NCBI GenBank assembly: GCA_049680625.1
Contig: JBAUID010000093.1
Coordinates: forward strand, 1-17,380
From: JAUIAI01 sp049680625
Lineage (GTDB): Bacteria > Pseudomonadota > Gammaproteobacteria > Burkholderiales > Burkholderiaceae_E
Direction of reading: 5' to 3'
Length of the DNA: 17,380 nucleotides
The number at the start of each line of letters is the position of its first letter. The first letter of the stretch is position 1. The position numbers were made by a program, and so were the translations under genes. Below the pieces are notes generated by a model. That model was not told the origin of the DNA and did not search any database. It saw only the letters and a list, made by a program, of their open reading frames with translations. This document shows, one piece after another, positions 8,017-15,123 of the stretch.

Positions 8017-8853
8017 ATGCATCAGGCGAATCCCGCGTGCTTGTCCTCACCACGGCTTAGCTCGCTTACAACGCTTTCACCGCTTTCACCGCTTGCTCTG
8101 TTGGCGGCTGGCGCTATTTTTCTTGTTGGCATATCCGGGTGCGCCAGCCTGGAGCCACCGGCGACGCAGTCCCTGGTGCTGGGTGAACACGTTGCGTACC
8201 GGGTTGCCAATTTGTCGTCCGCGGCGGCAACATTAGCTTCGTCAGCAACAGTAGAAATGCCAACCCTGGTGGATGCAACAAGCGGGGCCATCTTGTATAG
8301 CAACTTGCAGCTGATTTCTGAAAGCCCGGTCACCCCATCGGGCGCATCGGCCTCGTTGGAAACATCGCGGCTGTCGGGTGCGTTGCAGCCGTCGGGTCAG
8401 TTTCCTCCCCGCCACCTGGCGTCAACATCACCAAGCAGCGCTACCCGGTTACCCGCTCTACTGATTGGAAGCGCGGGCGCAACCCAGGGCAGCCCTTTTG
8501 AGCAAGACCCGGGCAAAGAAAACCTGGCGTTGCCCCAGCTTGCTGCTGGCACGATGATAGTTGCCCAGCGTGGTCACCGGGTACCCGAGACCGTGCTGCT
8601 TTCATGGCGGCAACCACCCATGCCGGGTCAATCTGTCTACCGTGGGGTCAGGGTCGGACCAGTCAGGGTGTCGCTGCGCGGTCAGATCCCGGCAGATGTT
8701 CTGGCGCGGGTAAGAAACCAGTGGCGATATCGCCTGGACATCGAAATCGCGATTGATGATGTTGCCACCAAGACCCACGTGAGATGGCGGCTGATTCGAA
8801 TAACTGATGAAGCGGTTCATGAAATACAGCGCGGCGGGCAATGGGTGATATAG
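8017..8853 (+). CDS. Hypothetical outer-membrane or periplasmic lipoprotein
   Basis: A 278-residue predicted lipoprotein. A long N-terminal region is followed by hydrophobic LALLAAGAIFLVG and a lipobox ISGC with Cys42, then CASLEPP. Because the residue after Cys is Ala, outer-membrane sorting is the default expectation. The middle (50-170) is rich in Ser, Ala and Pro and looks low-complexity. The last 100 residues (TVLLSWRQPPMPG, then YRGVRVGPVRVSLRGQIPAD, then YRLDIEIAIDDVATKTHVRW) look beta-rich, but I recognise no family. GGAG lies about 10 nt upstream of ATG 8017. A small CTTTCACCG direct repeat near 8080 encodes SPLSPL. The gene converges with the SRPBCC gene at 8926. No function is proposed. 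Confidence 0.7.
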   Translation: MHQANPACLSSPRLSSLTTLSPLSPLALLAAGAIFLVGISGCASLEPPATQSLVLGEHVAYRVANLSSAAATLASSATVEMPTLVDATSGAILYSNLQLISESPVTPSGASASLETSRLSGALQPSGQFPPRHLASTSPSSATRLPALLIGSAGATQGSPFEQDPGKENLALPQLAAGTMIVAQRGHRVPETVLLSWRQPPMPGQSVYRGVRVGPVRVSLRGQIPADVLARVRNQWRYRLDIEIAIDDVATKTHVRWRLIRITDEAVHEIQRGGQWVI

Positions 8854-8925
8854 CCCCGGGTGTCATCAGCAAGGGTGTCAATACGACAGCGCAAACCGGC
8901 GCACGTTCCGAACCTGCCGTGCCAA

Positions 8926-9453
8926 TTACTTGGCCTGGATACTCAACGCTTTGGCCATGTTCGACAGGCCTTTTTCGAAACTGGGGCCTACCCAGTTTTC
9001 CATGAACAAGCCGGTCCATCGGGCAATCGGGTTATAGCCGGCGTCATAAGCATGAGTCCATACAACACGGGTGCCGCCATCCGCTGGTTCAAGCACAAAT
9101 CGCCCGTAGGTTGCCCCCATCGGGTTAAGCGTCATCACGTAATTCATTTCTCGTGGAACGTCGGCCCGAACAATCTGCATGTCGCCACTGCCGTGGCGGG
9201 CGGACTCCCAACGCCAGCGCGCACCTTCACCCTTGGGTGCACCCTGATAGGTAATTTTCATATTGGGGTCGTCTTCGTGCCACGGCGACCAGCGGTTCCA
9301 GGCCGGCGGGTCGACAATCAGTGCCCAGATTCGGTCGGCGGGTTCGTTTATCACTAGCGAGCGTTCGACTTTCTGTTCTGCCGGCAGCAACAGGCTGCCC
9401 AGGGCCGTCAGCACGATTAGCCCGAGCAAGATAACAATGAGACGACGGCTCAT
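8926..9453 (-). CDS. SRPBCC family protein (polyketide cyclase/START-like) with N-terminal membrane anchor
   Basis: A 175-residue protein with one N-terminal hydrophobic helix (RLIVILLGLIVLTALGSLLL, residues 4-23) followed by an SRPBCC domain. Family signs are VERSLVINEPADRIWALIVDP (start of the fold), WNRWSPWHEDDPNMKI, GEGARWRWES, and GGTRVVWTHAYD (the strand before the long C-terminal helix WVGPSFEKGLSNMAKAL). These folds bind hydrophobic ligands in a deep cavity. Here the domain is probably exposed to the periplasm, held by the uncleaved helix. The ligand is unknown. It is convergent with the 8017 lipoprotein gene and divergent from the hydrolase gene at 9622. Confidence 0.85.
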   Translation of the reverse strand: MSRRLIVILLGLIVLTALGSLLLPAEQKVERSLVINEPADRIWALIVDPPAWNRWSPWHEDDPNMKITYQGAPKGEGARWRWESARHGSGDMQIVRADVPREMNYVMTLNPMGATYGRFVLEPADGGTRVVWTHAYDAGYNPIARWTGLFMENWVGPSFEKGLSNMAKALSIQAK

Positions 9454-9621
9454 AAGAGTAGTGGTTCAGGCAAAAGCTTGCCGAATATTTCAAACATAGC
9501 GTAGTTTACAACTCGCAGCCCGTTGGGCAATCGTGTGGTGCCGGTTTCGGCAACTGCCAACCGGTGCTAGGCTTGCTTATTCGCCCGACCAGGGCACGCG
9601 AAATTTCCGGAGCACTAAAAA

Positions 9622-10824
9622 ATGGGCAAGGCCAACCTCAATGCTATAGACGCTATGCTGGATTATCACCAGCGCAGTCGCCACTATCCCGGCGCCCTGG
9701 TCCTGATTGAGCAGGACGGAAAAGTCTTATGCCGGCGGGTGTCTGGGCAATTACACGGCGATCGGCAAGATGGGCCCTCTGACCCGATGCATGATGGTGC
9801 ACGGTTTCGAATTGCCTCTCTGACCAAAGGCATGGTCAGCCTGGTGGCCTTGCGCCTGGTTAATGCGGGGCAACTGGATCTCGATGCGCCGGTGGGTTCT
9901 GTTCTGCCCAAGCTGGCCGATATGCGCCTGCTGGATGGCAAGCCGCCGTCGCGGCCACCCAGTTTGCGTGACTGTTTGCGACATACCGCGGGCTTTGGCA
10001 ATCTCGGCGAAATCACCGATCCGCAGGTTCGCAGGGCCTGCGCAGAGGTACCGCTCGAAGGTGACCTGGCATTACTGACCCGCGACGAATTTTTGTCACG
10101 GTTGTCACGCCGACCATTGACTGAACGGCCTGGTGCGCGATTTCAATACGGCTTTTCAACCGATGTTGCAGGCTTAATGATCGAGCAGGTCACTGGCCAG
10201 TCGTTGCAGGCGTCACTAAAAGAGCTTTTGTTTGAACCGCTGGGTATGACGCATTCCAGCTTTCGGGTTGAACCGAGCGAACACGGTGATATGCCAACCG
10301 CGTTTGCTGAGGACAAGTTATGGCATGGTTTTGTGGCCCGCTTTAACGAAGCCGATGCACGCGCTGCGGCTGAGCAGACGAATATCAATACTTGCACCGG
10401 CTTACTACACAGTGGTGGTGGTGGCCTGGTCTCGACACTCGATGATGTGGCCCGCTACGCGCGGTTGATTGCCGCGGGTGGCAAGAATCCGAATACAGCG
10501 GCAGCCAGCGGTAAGGCAGAGCAACTGATCAGCGAGGCGTTGTTTAATGAAGCCATGTCAAACCAGTTAGGCCCGGGGGCTCCAGGGCCGTATAACTTTA
10601 CCGGTGGCGGCTTTGGTTTCGGTCTGGCGGGCGCCATTCGCAACGACTGGGCACCGGCGGCTATTCCCTCAGCAACCGGCGAATTTGCATGGTCGGGGGT
10701 TACCGGACAAACCTTGTTTATACAGCCAGGAAAAGGCTGGTTTGGCCTGATGCTCAGTAGTAACACCGCTTCCCGGGTGATTGTTCGCCTGGAGTTTCGG
10801 CGTGCTGCCGCTGGGGTTTCGTGA
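9622..10824 (+). CDS. Serine hydrolase, class C beta-lactamase fold (esterase EstB-like)
   Basis: A 400-residue hydrolase with the penicillin-binding-protein/class C fold. The nucleophile motif is SLTK (Ser66, Lys69) in RFRIASLTKGMVSL, followed by the typical LVNAGQLDLDAPV. The second motif is at Tyr176 (YGFSTDVAGLMIEQVTG), where the YxN Asn is replaced, as in EstB-like esterases. Later motifs are HSGGGGLVSTLDDVARYARL (263-282) and WSGVTGQTLFIQPGKGW (358-373), the equivalent of the KTG strand. No signal peptide is visible, so it is probably cytoplasmic. ATG 9622 has GGAG 9 nt upstream. The Rieske oxygenase large subunit follows after 42 bp, suggesting one transcript; cleavage of an ester or amide related to the oxygenase substrate is an inference. 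A true beta-lactamase is unlikely. Confidence 0.85.
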   Translation: MGKANLNAIDAMLDYHQRSRHYPGALVLIEQDGKVLCRRVSGQLHGDRQDGPSDPMHDGARFRIASLTKGMVSLVALRLVNAGQLDLDAPVGSVLPKLADMRLLDGKPPSRPPSLRDCLRHTAGFGNLGEITDPQVRRACAEVPLEGDLALLTRDEFLSRLSRRPLTERPGARFQYGFSTDVAGLMIEQVTGQSLQASLKELLFEPLGMTHSSFRVEPSEHGDMPTAFAEDKLWHGFVARFNEADARAAAEQTNINTCTGLLHSGGGGLVSTLDDVARYARLIAAGGKNPNTAAASGKAEQLISEALFNEAMSNQLGPGAPGPYNFTGGGFGFGLAGAIRNDWAPAAIPSATGEFAWSGVTGQTLFIQPGKGWFGLMLSSNTASRVIVRLEFRRAAAGVS

Positions 10825-10866
10825 TTTGGTGATCTTGTGGCTTGGTGATTTAGTAAATTACTATTT

Positions 10867-12144
10867 ATGCCCGAAAATATGAAAACAACATCACACAATA
10901 CTGCTGCCCAGCCGAGCGAGGCTTTCAAGTGGCCCGAGATCGGTCTGACCCGGGTGCCCTTCAGGCTCTATAGCGATCCACAAATTTATGCCCGCGAGCA
11001 AGAGCGAATTTTTCGCGGGCCCATCTGGAACTTCCTGTGCCTGGAGGTTGACCTGCCCAACCCGGGCGACTACAAGACGACTACGGTTGGTGATCTGCCA
11101 GTGGTGGCGACCCGTGATGCCGATGGCAACTTGCACGCCATGGTTAATCGCTGCGCCCACAAAGGCGCGATGGTCTGCCCGCGGGAAAAAGGCAATACCA
11201 AGGCACTGACTTGTGTGTATCACGCCTGGTCGTACGGCTTGGATGGCCAACTTAAAAGCATTGCGTTTCGCGACGGCATCAAAGGCAAAGGCGGTATGCC
11301 TGACGACTTTGATGTCAGCCAGCACCGAATGGAGGCATTACGGGTTACGTCTTTCTGTGGCCTGGTTTTTGGTACGTTTTCAGACGATACGCCGGATATT
11401 GAGTTATTCCTTGGTGAGTCGATGACCACCTTCATCCGCCGAAACCTGGGTCGCCGCTTAAAGCTATTGGGCACCCATAGCCAGGTAATACACAACAACT
11501 GGAAGTTATACGCAGAAAACATTCGCGACTCTTACCATGCGACGCTACTGCACACGTTTTACACGACCTTCAAGATCAACCGCCTCGATATGGACGGCGG
11601 CATTATCCTGTCCGATGAAAAATGGCATCACATCAGTTATGCCAAGCGGGCCACGCTGGATGAAAGTGTCGAGTACCGCGATGCCAACGTCCATTCCGCT
11701 CAATACGAATCGAAACTCAAAGGCCCTGAGTTGCTCGATGCCTGGGATGAATTTGACGACGGTATCACCCATTCTATTCAAACCATTTTCCCAACACTTG
11801 GCATTCAGTACACGCTGAACTCGCTTGCAGTGCGTTACTTCGCACCGCGCGGGGTTGATAAGACCGAGCTGTTCTGGATGTTTTTAGGTTGCGAAGACGA
11901 TACCCCGGAGCAGGACGCAATGCGCATACGGCAGGGTAACCTCACCGGTGCTGCCGGGCTGGTTTCCCTTGAAGACGGTTGCATCAGCGAGTTTGTACAA
12001 CGCGGTACAACCGGCTCACCCAAGCGCGAGGCTTTTCTCGAAATGGGCGGGCGCGAAGTTGAATCAAGTCGTAGCTCACGGGCTACCGAAGTGAGTATTC
12101 GCGGCTTCTGGGACGGCTATCGCAAGATCATGGGTTATGAGTAA
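10867..12144 (+). CDS. Rieske non-haem iron ring-hydroxylating oxygenase, large (alpha) subunit
   Basis: A 425-residue catalytic subunit that adds oxygen to an aromatic ring. The Rieske cluster ligands are Cys96 and His98 (NRCAHKGAMVC) and Cys116 and His119 (TCVYHAW). The mononuclear iron ligands are His224 and His229 in NIRDSYHATLLH and Asp370 in SLEDG; Asp221 is the bridging residue to the neighbouring subunit. The overall pattern (LTRVPFRLYSDPQIYAREQE, NWKLYAENIRDSYH, C-terminal RGFWDGYRKIMGY) resembles NagG salicylate 5-hydroxylase and AndAc anthranilate dioxygenase, both about 423 residues. The substrate is not certain. ATG 10867 is favoured; ATG 10879 is in frame, and neither has a clear ribosome site. 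The small subunit follows after 13 bp. No ferredoxin or reductase gene lies in the window. Confidence 0.93.
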   Translation: MPENMKTTSHNTAAQPSEAFKWPEIGLTRVPFRLYSDPQIYAREQERIFRGPIWNFLCLEVDLPNPGDYKTTTVGDLPVVATRDADGNLHAMVNRCAHKGAMVCPREKGNTKALTCVYHAWSYGLDGQLKSIAFRDGIKGKGGMPDDFDVSQHRMEALRVTSFCGLVFGTFSDDTPDIELFLGESMTTFIRRNLGRRLKLLGTHSQVIHNNWKLYAENIRDSYHATLLHTFYTTFKINRLDMDGGIILSDEKWHHISYAKRATLDESVEYRDANVHSAQYESKLKGPELLDAWDEFDDGITHSIQTIFPTLGIQYTLNSLAVRYFAPRGVDKTELFWMFLGCEDDTPEQDAMRIRQGNLTGAAGLVSLEDGCISEFVQRGTTGSPKREAFLEMGGREVESSRSSRATEVSIRGFWDGYRKIMGYE

Positions 12145-12157
12145 TGGACGGTGAGTG

Positions 12158-12652
12158 ATGAGTGATGCCGCCGTGAAAGTGAATGCTTCTGAACGCGACG
12201 CGATCGAGTCCATGCTGACCGAATACTGCCATTGTCTTGACGATGCCCAGTGGGATGACTGGCCCGCTTACTTCACCGAGGACGGCGTTTATAAAATCCT
12301 GACCCGCGACAACCACGAGGCTGCTATGCCCCTGGGTGTCATGTATTGCGACGGACGCGGCATGATGCAGGACCGGATGCTGGCCCTGCAAACCGCGAAT
12401 GTCTTTGAGCCGCATACGTATTGCCACACGATTAGCCGGCCACGGCTTGATGTTGACGCGGCAAGTCAGTCGATTCGGGGCCGGACAAACTTCAACGTGA
12501 TCCGCACGATGCAATCGGGCGGAATGGAGATTTTTGCAGCCGGCAAATACCTGGATCACTTTGCGCTGAACGGCGAACAAGTATTGCTGCGCGAGCGCCT
12601 GGTTATTTTAGAGTCGCGGCGGGTGGATATTTTGCTGGTTGCGCCGCTGTAG
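12158..12652 (+). CDS. Ring-hydroxylating oxygenase small (beta) subunit
   Basis: A 164-residue structural subunit with the NTF2-like fold, pairing with the upstream large subunit in an alpha3beta3 assembly. Family signs are IESMLTEYCHCLDDAQWDDW (N-terminal helix pair), YFTEDGVYKIL, the central strand HTISRPRL, and the terminal ERLVILESRRVDILLVAPL, typical of these subunits, which end near LLxxPL. The length matches NagH and AndAd (about 160). ATG 12158 is preferred; GTG 12155 is directly before it in frame. The gene is 13 nt after the large subunit stop and surely co-transcribed. A GCCG-GTTGA-CGGC mini-hairpin at about 12667-12679 is the only terminator-like signal and is weak. Confidence 0.88.
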   Translation: MSDAAVKVNASERDAIESMLTEYCHCLDDAQWDDWPAYFTEDGVYKILTRDNHEAAMPLGVMYCDGRGMMQDRMLALQTANVFEPHTYCHTISRPRLDVDAASQSIRGRTNFNVIRTMQSGGMEIFAAGKYLDHFALNGEQVLLRERLVILESRRVDILLVAPL

Positions 12653-12689
12653 CCAGTTTGTCGACTGCCGGTTGACGGCGAGGCGCGAT

Positions 12690-12733
12690 GTCATTCAGCC
12701 TGCCAATTCTTGGTAGTCAGAATTCGGTCCTTC
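12690..12733. repeat. Intergenic repeat E (short, weak copy)
   Basis: Begins GTCATTC and ends CGGTCCTTC, the two ends shared by repeats A and C, but has only 35 bp between the starts of these marks, compared with about 54 in A and C. The middle does not align clearly. It lies between the oxygenase small subunit gene and the first toxin-antitoxin pair. Membership in the family is uncertain. Confidence 0.35.
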
Positions 12734-12879
12734 TGGTCAAATCCTGCCCGTCGTAGCGGACGGCTTTGGGGCCGGTCATGGCATCGGTTTGGCAGGCTCC
12801 TCCTGGAGCGGGTGAAGGCACGATGGTGGCAATCGCTTTGGCCATTTCTTTTGTGGCACGTTTGCTATACAGTGCCCCT

Positions 12880-13164
12880 ATGCGTTCAGCCAACTTTCCA
12901 CCTATTCGAGTCGAGCCCAAGGTCCGTGCTGAAGTTGAGGCTGTCTTGCGCGAAGGCGAGTCGCTGACCCAGTTCATTGAGGAGGCGGTCGTCGCAGCCG
13001 CAGCATGGCGTCGTGTGCAGTCCGAGTTTGTCACGCGTGGTGAGGCCGCGATTGAGCGGTGGAAGCAAGAAGGCGGCGGGCACTCAGTCGACGAGGTGAT
13101 GGCTGACCTGCAGGCGCGTCTCGACGACGCGAAGCGCAGGGCTGGCAAGCGCGCAAGCCAGTGA
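12880..13164 (+). CDS. YlcI/YnfO-like antitoxin
   Basis: A 94-residue small protein. MRSANFPPIRVEPKVRAEVE followed by AVLREGESLTQFIEEAVVAA has the layout of YlcI/YnfO-like proteins and other ribbon-helix-helix antitoxins: a beta strand with basic residues, then two helices with GESL and F-x-E-E-A. A charged C-terminal tail (ARLDDAKRRAGKRAS) probably binds the toxin. I chose ATG 12880 because the family begins here; the open frame continues upstream to 12766, and ATG 12823 would add a hydrophobic segment that does not belong. TATACA at 12866-12871 is a possible -10 box only 8 nt before the ATG, so the message could be almost leaderless. The gene overlaps the toxin gene by 4 nt (GTGA). Autorepression is expected from the family. 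Confidence 0.75.
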   Translation: MRSANFPPIRVEPKVRAEVEAVLREGESLTQFIEEAVVAAAAWRRVQSEFVTRGEAAIERWKQEGGGHSVDEVMADLQARLDDAKRRAGKRASQ

Positions 13165-13487
13165 CAGCAAAGTATACGGTCACGCTACTGCAAGAAGCGG
13201 TGGTGGACTTGCGACGTCTGGAGGATTTCGCGATCGAGCGTGAGCTTGCCAGCGAGACGCCGGAATGGGCCACTCCTCAACGAGCTCTAGATGCCATCCC
13301 TGAGGGTATGCGTCTACTGTCTTGGTCTCCCTACTCATGCCGTCGGGCACAGCTGGGCAATGGTCGCTCGCGCGAATTGATCATTCCATTCGGTGGCACT
13401 GGCTATATTGTTCTTTTCGAAATCGTTGGCAATGACATTGTCGTGGGCGCTATTCGTCATCAGCGCGAAGAAGACTACAGGCAATAG
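13161..13487 (+). CDS. RelE/ParE superfamily toxin
   Basis: A 108-residue toxin of the RelE/ParE fold, starting at GTG overlapping the antitoxin stop. The N-terminal strand and helix are YTVTLLQEAVVDLRRLEDFAIERE. The central helix is PQRALDAIPEGMRLLSWSP. The C-terminal strands are RSRELIIPFGGTGYIVLFEI and DIVVGAIRHQREEDY, which end in the H-Q-R-E-E-D-Y sequence frequent in ParE proteins. Members inhibit either gyrase (ParE) or translation (RelE); the sequence alone does not decide between them, though the ending favours ParE. The pair forms one transcription unit with the antitoxin first. Repeat A begins 83 bp after the stop. Confidence 0.85.
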   Translation: MTAKYTVTLLQEAVVDLRRLEDFAIERELASETPEWATPQRALDAIPEGMRLLSWSPYSCRRAQLGNGRSRELIIPFGGTGYIVLFEIVGNDIVVGAIRHQREEDYRQ

Positions 13488-13569
13488 AGAAGCGAGTCGG
13501 TGCGAGCGCCGTTGACCCGGCCGGTTCGGGCACGCTCCGGAGATTGGTTTGGAACCCAGCAAGTGACCC

Positions 13570-13633
13570 GTCATTCGCATTGGCCAGCCACGCCCAGCCG
13601 TATCAGCCGCCTTCGGCCATAACCGGTCCTTCG
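13570..13633. repeat. Intergenic repeat A
   Basis: Begins GTCATTCG (13570), holds CAGCCGCCTTCGGCCA (13604-13619) and ends ACCGGTCCTTCG (13622-13633). The 16-base internal block is identical in repeat B, at nearly the same distance from GTCATTCG (34 against 33 bp). The end block is identical in repeat C. The GCCG-CCTT-CGGC part can fold into a small hairpin. It is located between the YlcI/ParE-type pair and the brnTA promoter. Confidence 0.7.
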
Positions 13634-13698
13634 AGGGGGAAAAGGTGTTGTCTCGGGCAGATTGCGGCTTGGATTGTGGGTAACGAACGGCGCTAAGG

Positions 13699-13727
13699 TT
13701 GACAATATGCATATTGATCAATATATG
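13699..13727 (+). promoter_or_regulatory. brnTA promoter with nested palindromic operator
   Basis: TTGACA (13699-13704) is a perfect -35 box. After 17 bp comes TATATG (13722-13727), a -10 box matching 4 of 6 bases. The spacer holds two overlapping perfect palindromes: AATATGCATATT (13704-13715) and ATATTGATCAATAT (13711-13724). BrnA-type antitoxins repress their own promoter by binding such inverted repeats, so this is the probable operator. The -10 box overlaps the apparent brnT ATG (13725), so transcription would begin near 13734, downstream of that ATG. Confidence 0.65.
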
Positions 13728-13991
13728 GACGTGTAATTTGACCCGGATAAAGCAAAAGCCAACCTTCGAAAGCATAAGGTCAGCTTCGCACATGCCGAAC
13801 AAGCCTTGCGCGACCCAGTCGCCATGACCGTCGAAGATCCGGATTCCGAGGGTGAGCCTCGGTTCATTACATTGGGTGCGGATGCATTGGGCCGCGTGCT
13901 AGTCATCGTTCACACTCCGCGCGGAGACAACATCCGACTGATATCAGCGCGTAAGGCCAGTAAAGGCGAATTGGAACAATTCAATGCGTAA
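13725..13991 (+). pseudogene. brnT: BrnT toxin with a stop at codon 4
   Basis: The frame has the full BrnT layout over 88 codons, normal for this ribonuclease toxin of the RelE fold: FDPDKAKANLRKHKVSFAHA (N-terminal), EDPDSEGEPRFITLGADALG, LVIVHTPRGDNIRLISARKA (the conserved C-terminal core) and KGELEQFNA. The fourth codon after ATG 13725 is TAA (13734-13736); CAA would give the usual V-Q-F-D-P start. No ATG, GTG or TTG occurs between this stop and TTG 13806, which would yield a 61-residue protein without the first helix. Either the toxin is inactivated by one base change or an unusual start is used. It overlaps brnA by 8 nt. All other residues look under normal constraint, so the change may be recent. 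Confidence 0.8.
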
Positions 13992-14247
13992 AGAATACGA
14001 TTTTTCAAAGGGAAAAAAAGGGCCGGTCATTGCGTCTCCGGGAAAAACGCGAATCACGATCATGCTTGATGATGATCTGATTGAGTTTTTCCGAGAGCAG
14101 GCTGAATTGGAGGGTATTGGTTATCAAACCAAGATCAATTCGTCGCTCAGAGAGGCGGTAAGTAAATCGAAGTCAAAGGGGCGTGACGATCGTCCTGTAA
14201 CCGTTGCGGTTTTGCGAAAGATCCTTCGAGAGGAATTGCAACAGTGA
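13984..14247 (+). CDS. brnA: BrnA antitoxin
   Basis: An 87-residue antitoxin and DNA-binding repressor that neutralises BrnT. MRKEYDFSKGKKGPVIASPG is the BrnA signature opening. KTRITIMLDDDLIEFFREQA followed by LEGIGYQTKINSSLREAV is the ribbon-helix-helix domain, including the Y-Q-T-x-I-N motif. The basic tail (SKSKSKGRDD, VAVLRKILREEL) is a little longer than usual. ATG 13984 overlaps the brnT end by 8 nt, the normal arrangement with toxin first. It is intact although the toxin is interrupted, and would still repress the palindromic promoter. Confidence 0.92.
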   Translation: MRKEYDFSKGKKGPVIASPGKTRITIMLDDDLIEFFREQAELEGIGYQTKINSSLREAVSKSKSKGRDDRPVTVAVLRKILREELQQ

Positions 14248-14289
14248 TGGGTCGTAGTCAGGCCTGCGCTTTATCCGCGTCGGAAACCA

Positions 14290-14352
14290 GTCATTCGTTC
14301 TGCCCGTTTTAGACCCGAATTTCAGCCGCCTTCGGCCAATAGCGGACAAGTT
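14290..14352. repeat. Intergenic repeat B
   Basis: Begins GTCATTCG (14290-14297) and contains CAGCCGCCTTCGGCCA (14323-14338), both identical to repeat A at nearly the same spacing. The end (AGCGGACAAGTT) has diverged from ACCGGTCCTTCG. In both A and B the sequence GGTGTT follows shortly afterwards. It lies 43 bp after the brnA stop and before the 3' end of the oppositely oriented OsmC-like gene. Confidence 0.7.
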
Positions 14353-14398
14353 GGAGGTGTTAACTCATGGCTCCATGTGTCGTAGAGGCTTCGAAGGA

Positions 14399-14803
14399 TT
14401 AAGAGTACAGAACGTTAACCAAAATGCCTTTAGCCAACGAGTTGCTCACCATACATGATTGCCGCGCCTTCGCGACGATTGTTCGTGGATCAGTCCCGTC
14501 CAGTACGTCGCAGGTTACGCTCATTGAGATTCTGGTTGCCAGCAATGGCTCGCCTTCGAGATCAACTTGTACATCTACTTTCACGTCACCCATTGTGGCG
14601 CCCATTTCGTGGGCTACATAGCGCAGATCATTGCAAAAGCATCCGCCCGCGGCGAGCGCTAGCAGTTGGGCACCATTGAATCCCAGCCCCATGCCCCCTG
14701 CCCGACCATCGGGGCGGTCGACGATGACGGTATGGCCGTCAGCCCAACCAACGGCTGCTTCGGTCTCTGCGATGCTCCTTAGTTGGACTTTCATCGACAC
14801 CAT
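14399..14803 (-). CDS. OsmC-like peroxiredoxin family protein
   Basis: A 134-residue protein of the OsmC/Ohr fold, which reduces organic hydroperoxides with a cysteine pair. VDRPDGRAGGMGLGFNGAQL (29-48) leads to the first active-site helix LLALAAGGCFCNDLRYVAHE, with Cys55 (and an extra Cys57). The second Cys is Cys117 in ARQSCMVSNSL, matching the family C-x-V-S-N pattern. The fold is N-terminal strands, long central helix, then ISMSVTCDV. The Ohr-specific arginine arrangement is not evident, so it belongs to the broader OsmC/YhfA-like group. ATG 14803 has GAGG about 8 nt upstream. It is the only gene on the minus strand in the right part of the window, between repeats B and C. Confidence 0.88.
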   Translation of the reverse strand: MVSMKVQLRSIAETEAAVGWADGHTVIVDRPDGRAGGMGLGFNGAQLLALAAGGCFCNDLRYVAHEMGATMGDVKVDVQVDLEGEPLLATRISMSVTCDVLDGTDPRTIVAKARQSCMVSNSLAKGILVNVLYS

Positions 14804-15123
14804 TATTCGACCCTCACCGTTTCATATGTCCGACGCTAACCTTATTCGATTCGGACCAGTGTAGACATGTATTGATCATCGCGTCGACTGTCGCCTTCGG
14901 GTCGTTCGGTTACGCTGCGCTGCACCACAACAGAGTGCAAGCGCTTGACCGGTCATTCGACTGTCAGGCCATCGGTTTCGCTGACCGGCTCTGATCGGCC
15001 AACACCGGTCCTTCGCTTGCGGCTGTATCCGCTCGAAACGATAGCTCCCCTTTTTTGGGTAGTGCCAGTTGTTGTCTTGACCCAAATCGAAAGCCACTGG
15101 GACGTACCGTGTAAATTACGGTT
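14804..15123. other. Intergenic region holding repeat C
   Basis: Separates the minus-strand OsmC-like gene from the plus-strand lipoprotein gene at 15124, so it should contain divergent promoters. The only clear structure is repeat C. Open frames on both strands here run through the repeat and carry no domain, so I do not call them. Confidence 0.4.
14948..15015. repeat. Intergenic repeat C
   Basis: Begins ACCGGTCATTCG (14948-14959), contains ATCGGTTTCGCTG (14971-14983) and ends GGCCAACACCGGTCCTTCG (15015). The 13-base ATCGGTTTCGCTG block and the following 32 bp align with repeat D without gaps. The first and last blocks match repeat A. It thus links the two sub-types A/B and C/D. Confidence 0.7.

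Noticed and set aside
8854..8925. A bidirectional terminator between the convergent genes
   Set aside because: No stem of useful length followed by a T-run is visible on either strand.
9622..10824. A true class C beta-lactamase
   Set aside because: There is no signal peptide, the YxN Asn is absent, and the C-terminal motif is WSG rather than KTG; an esterase-like member fits better.
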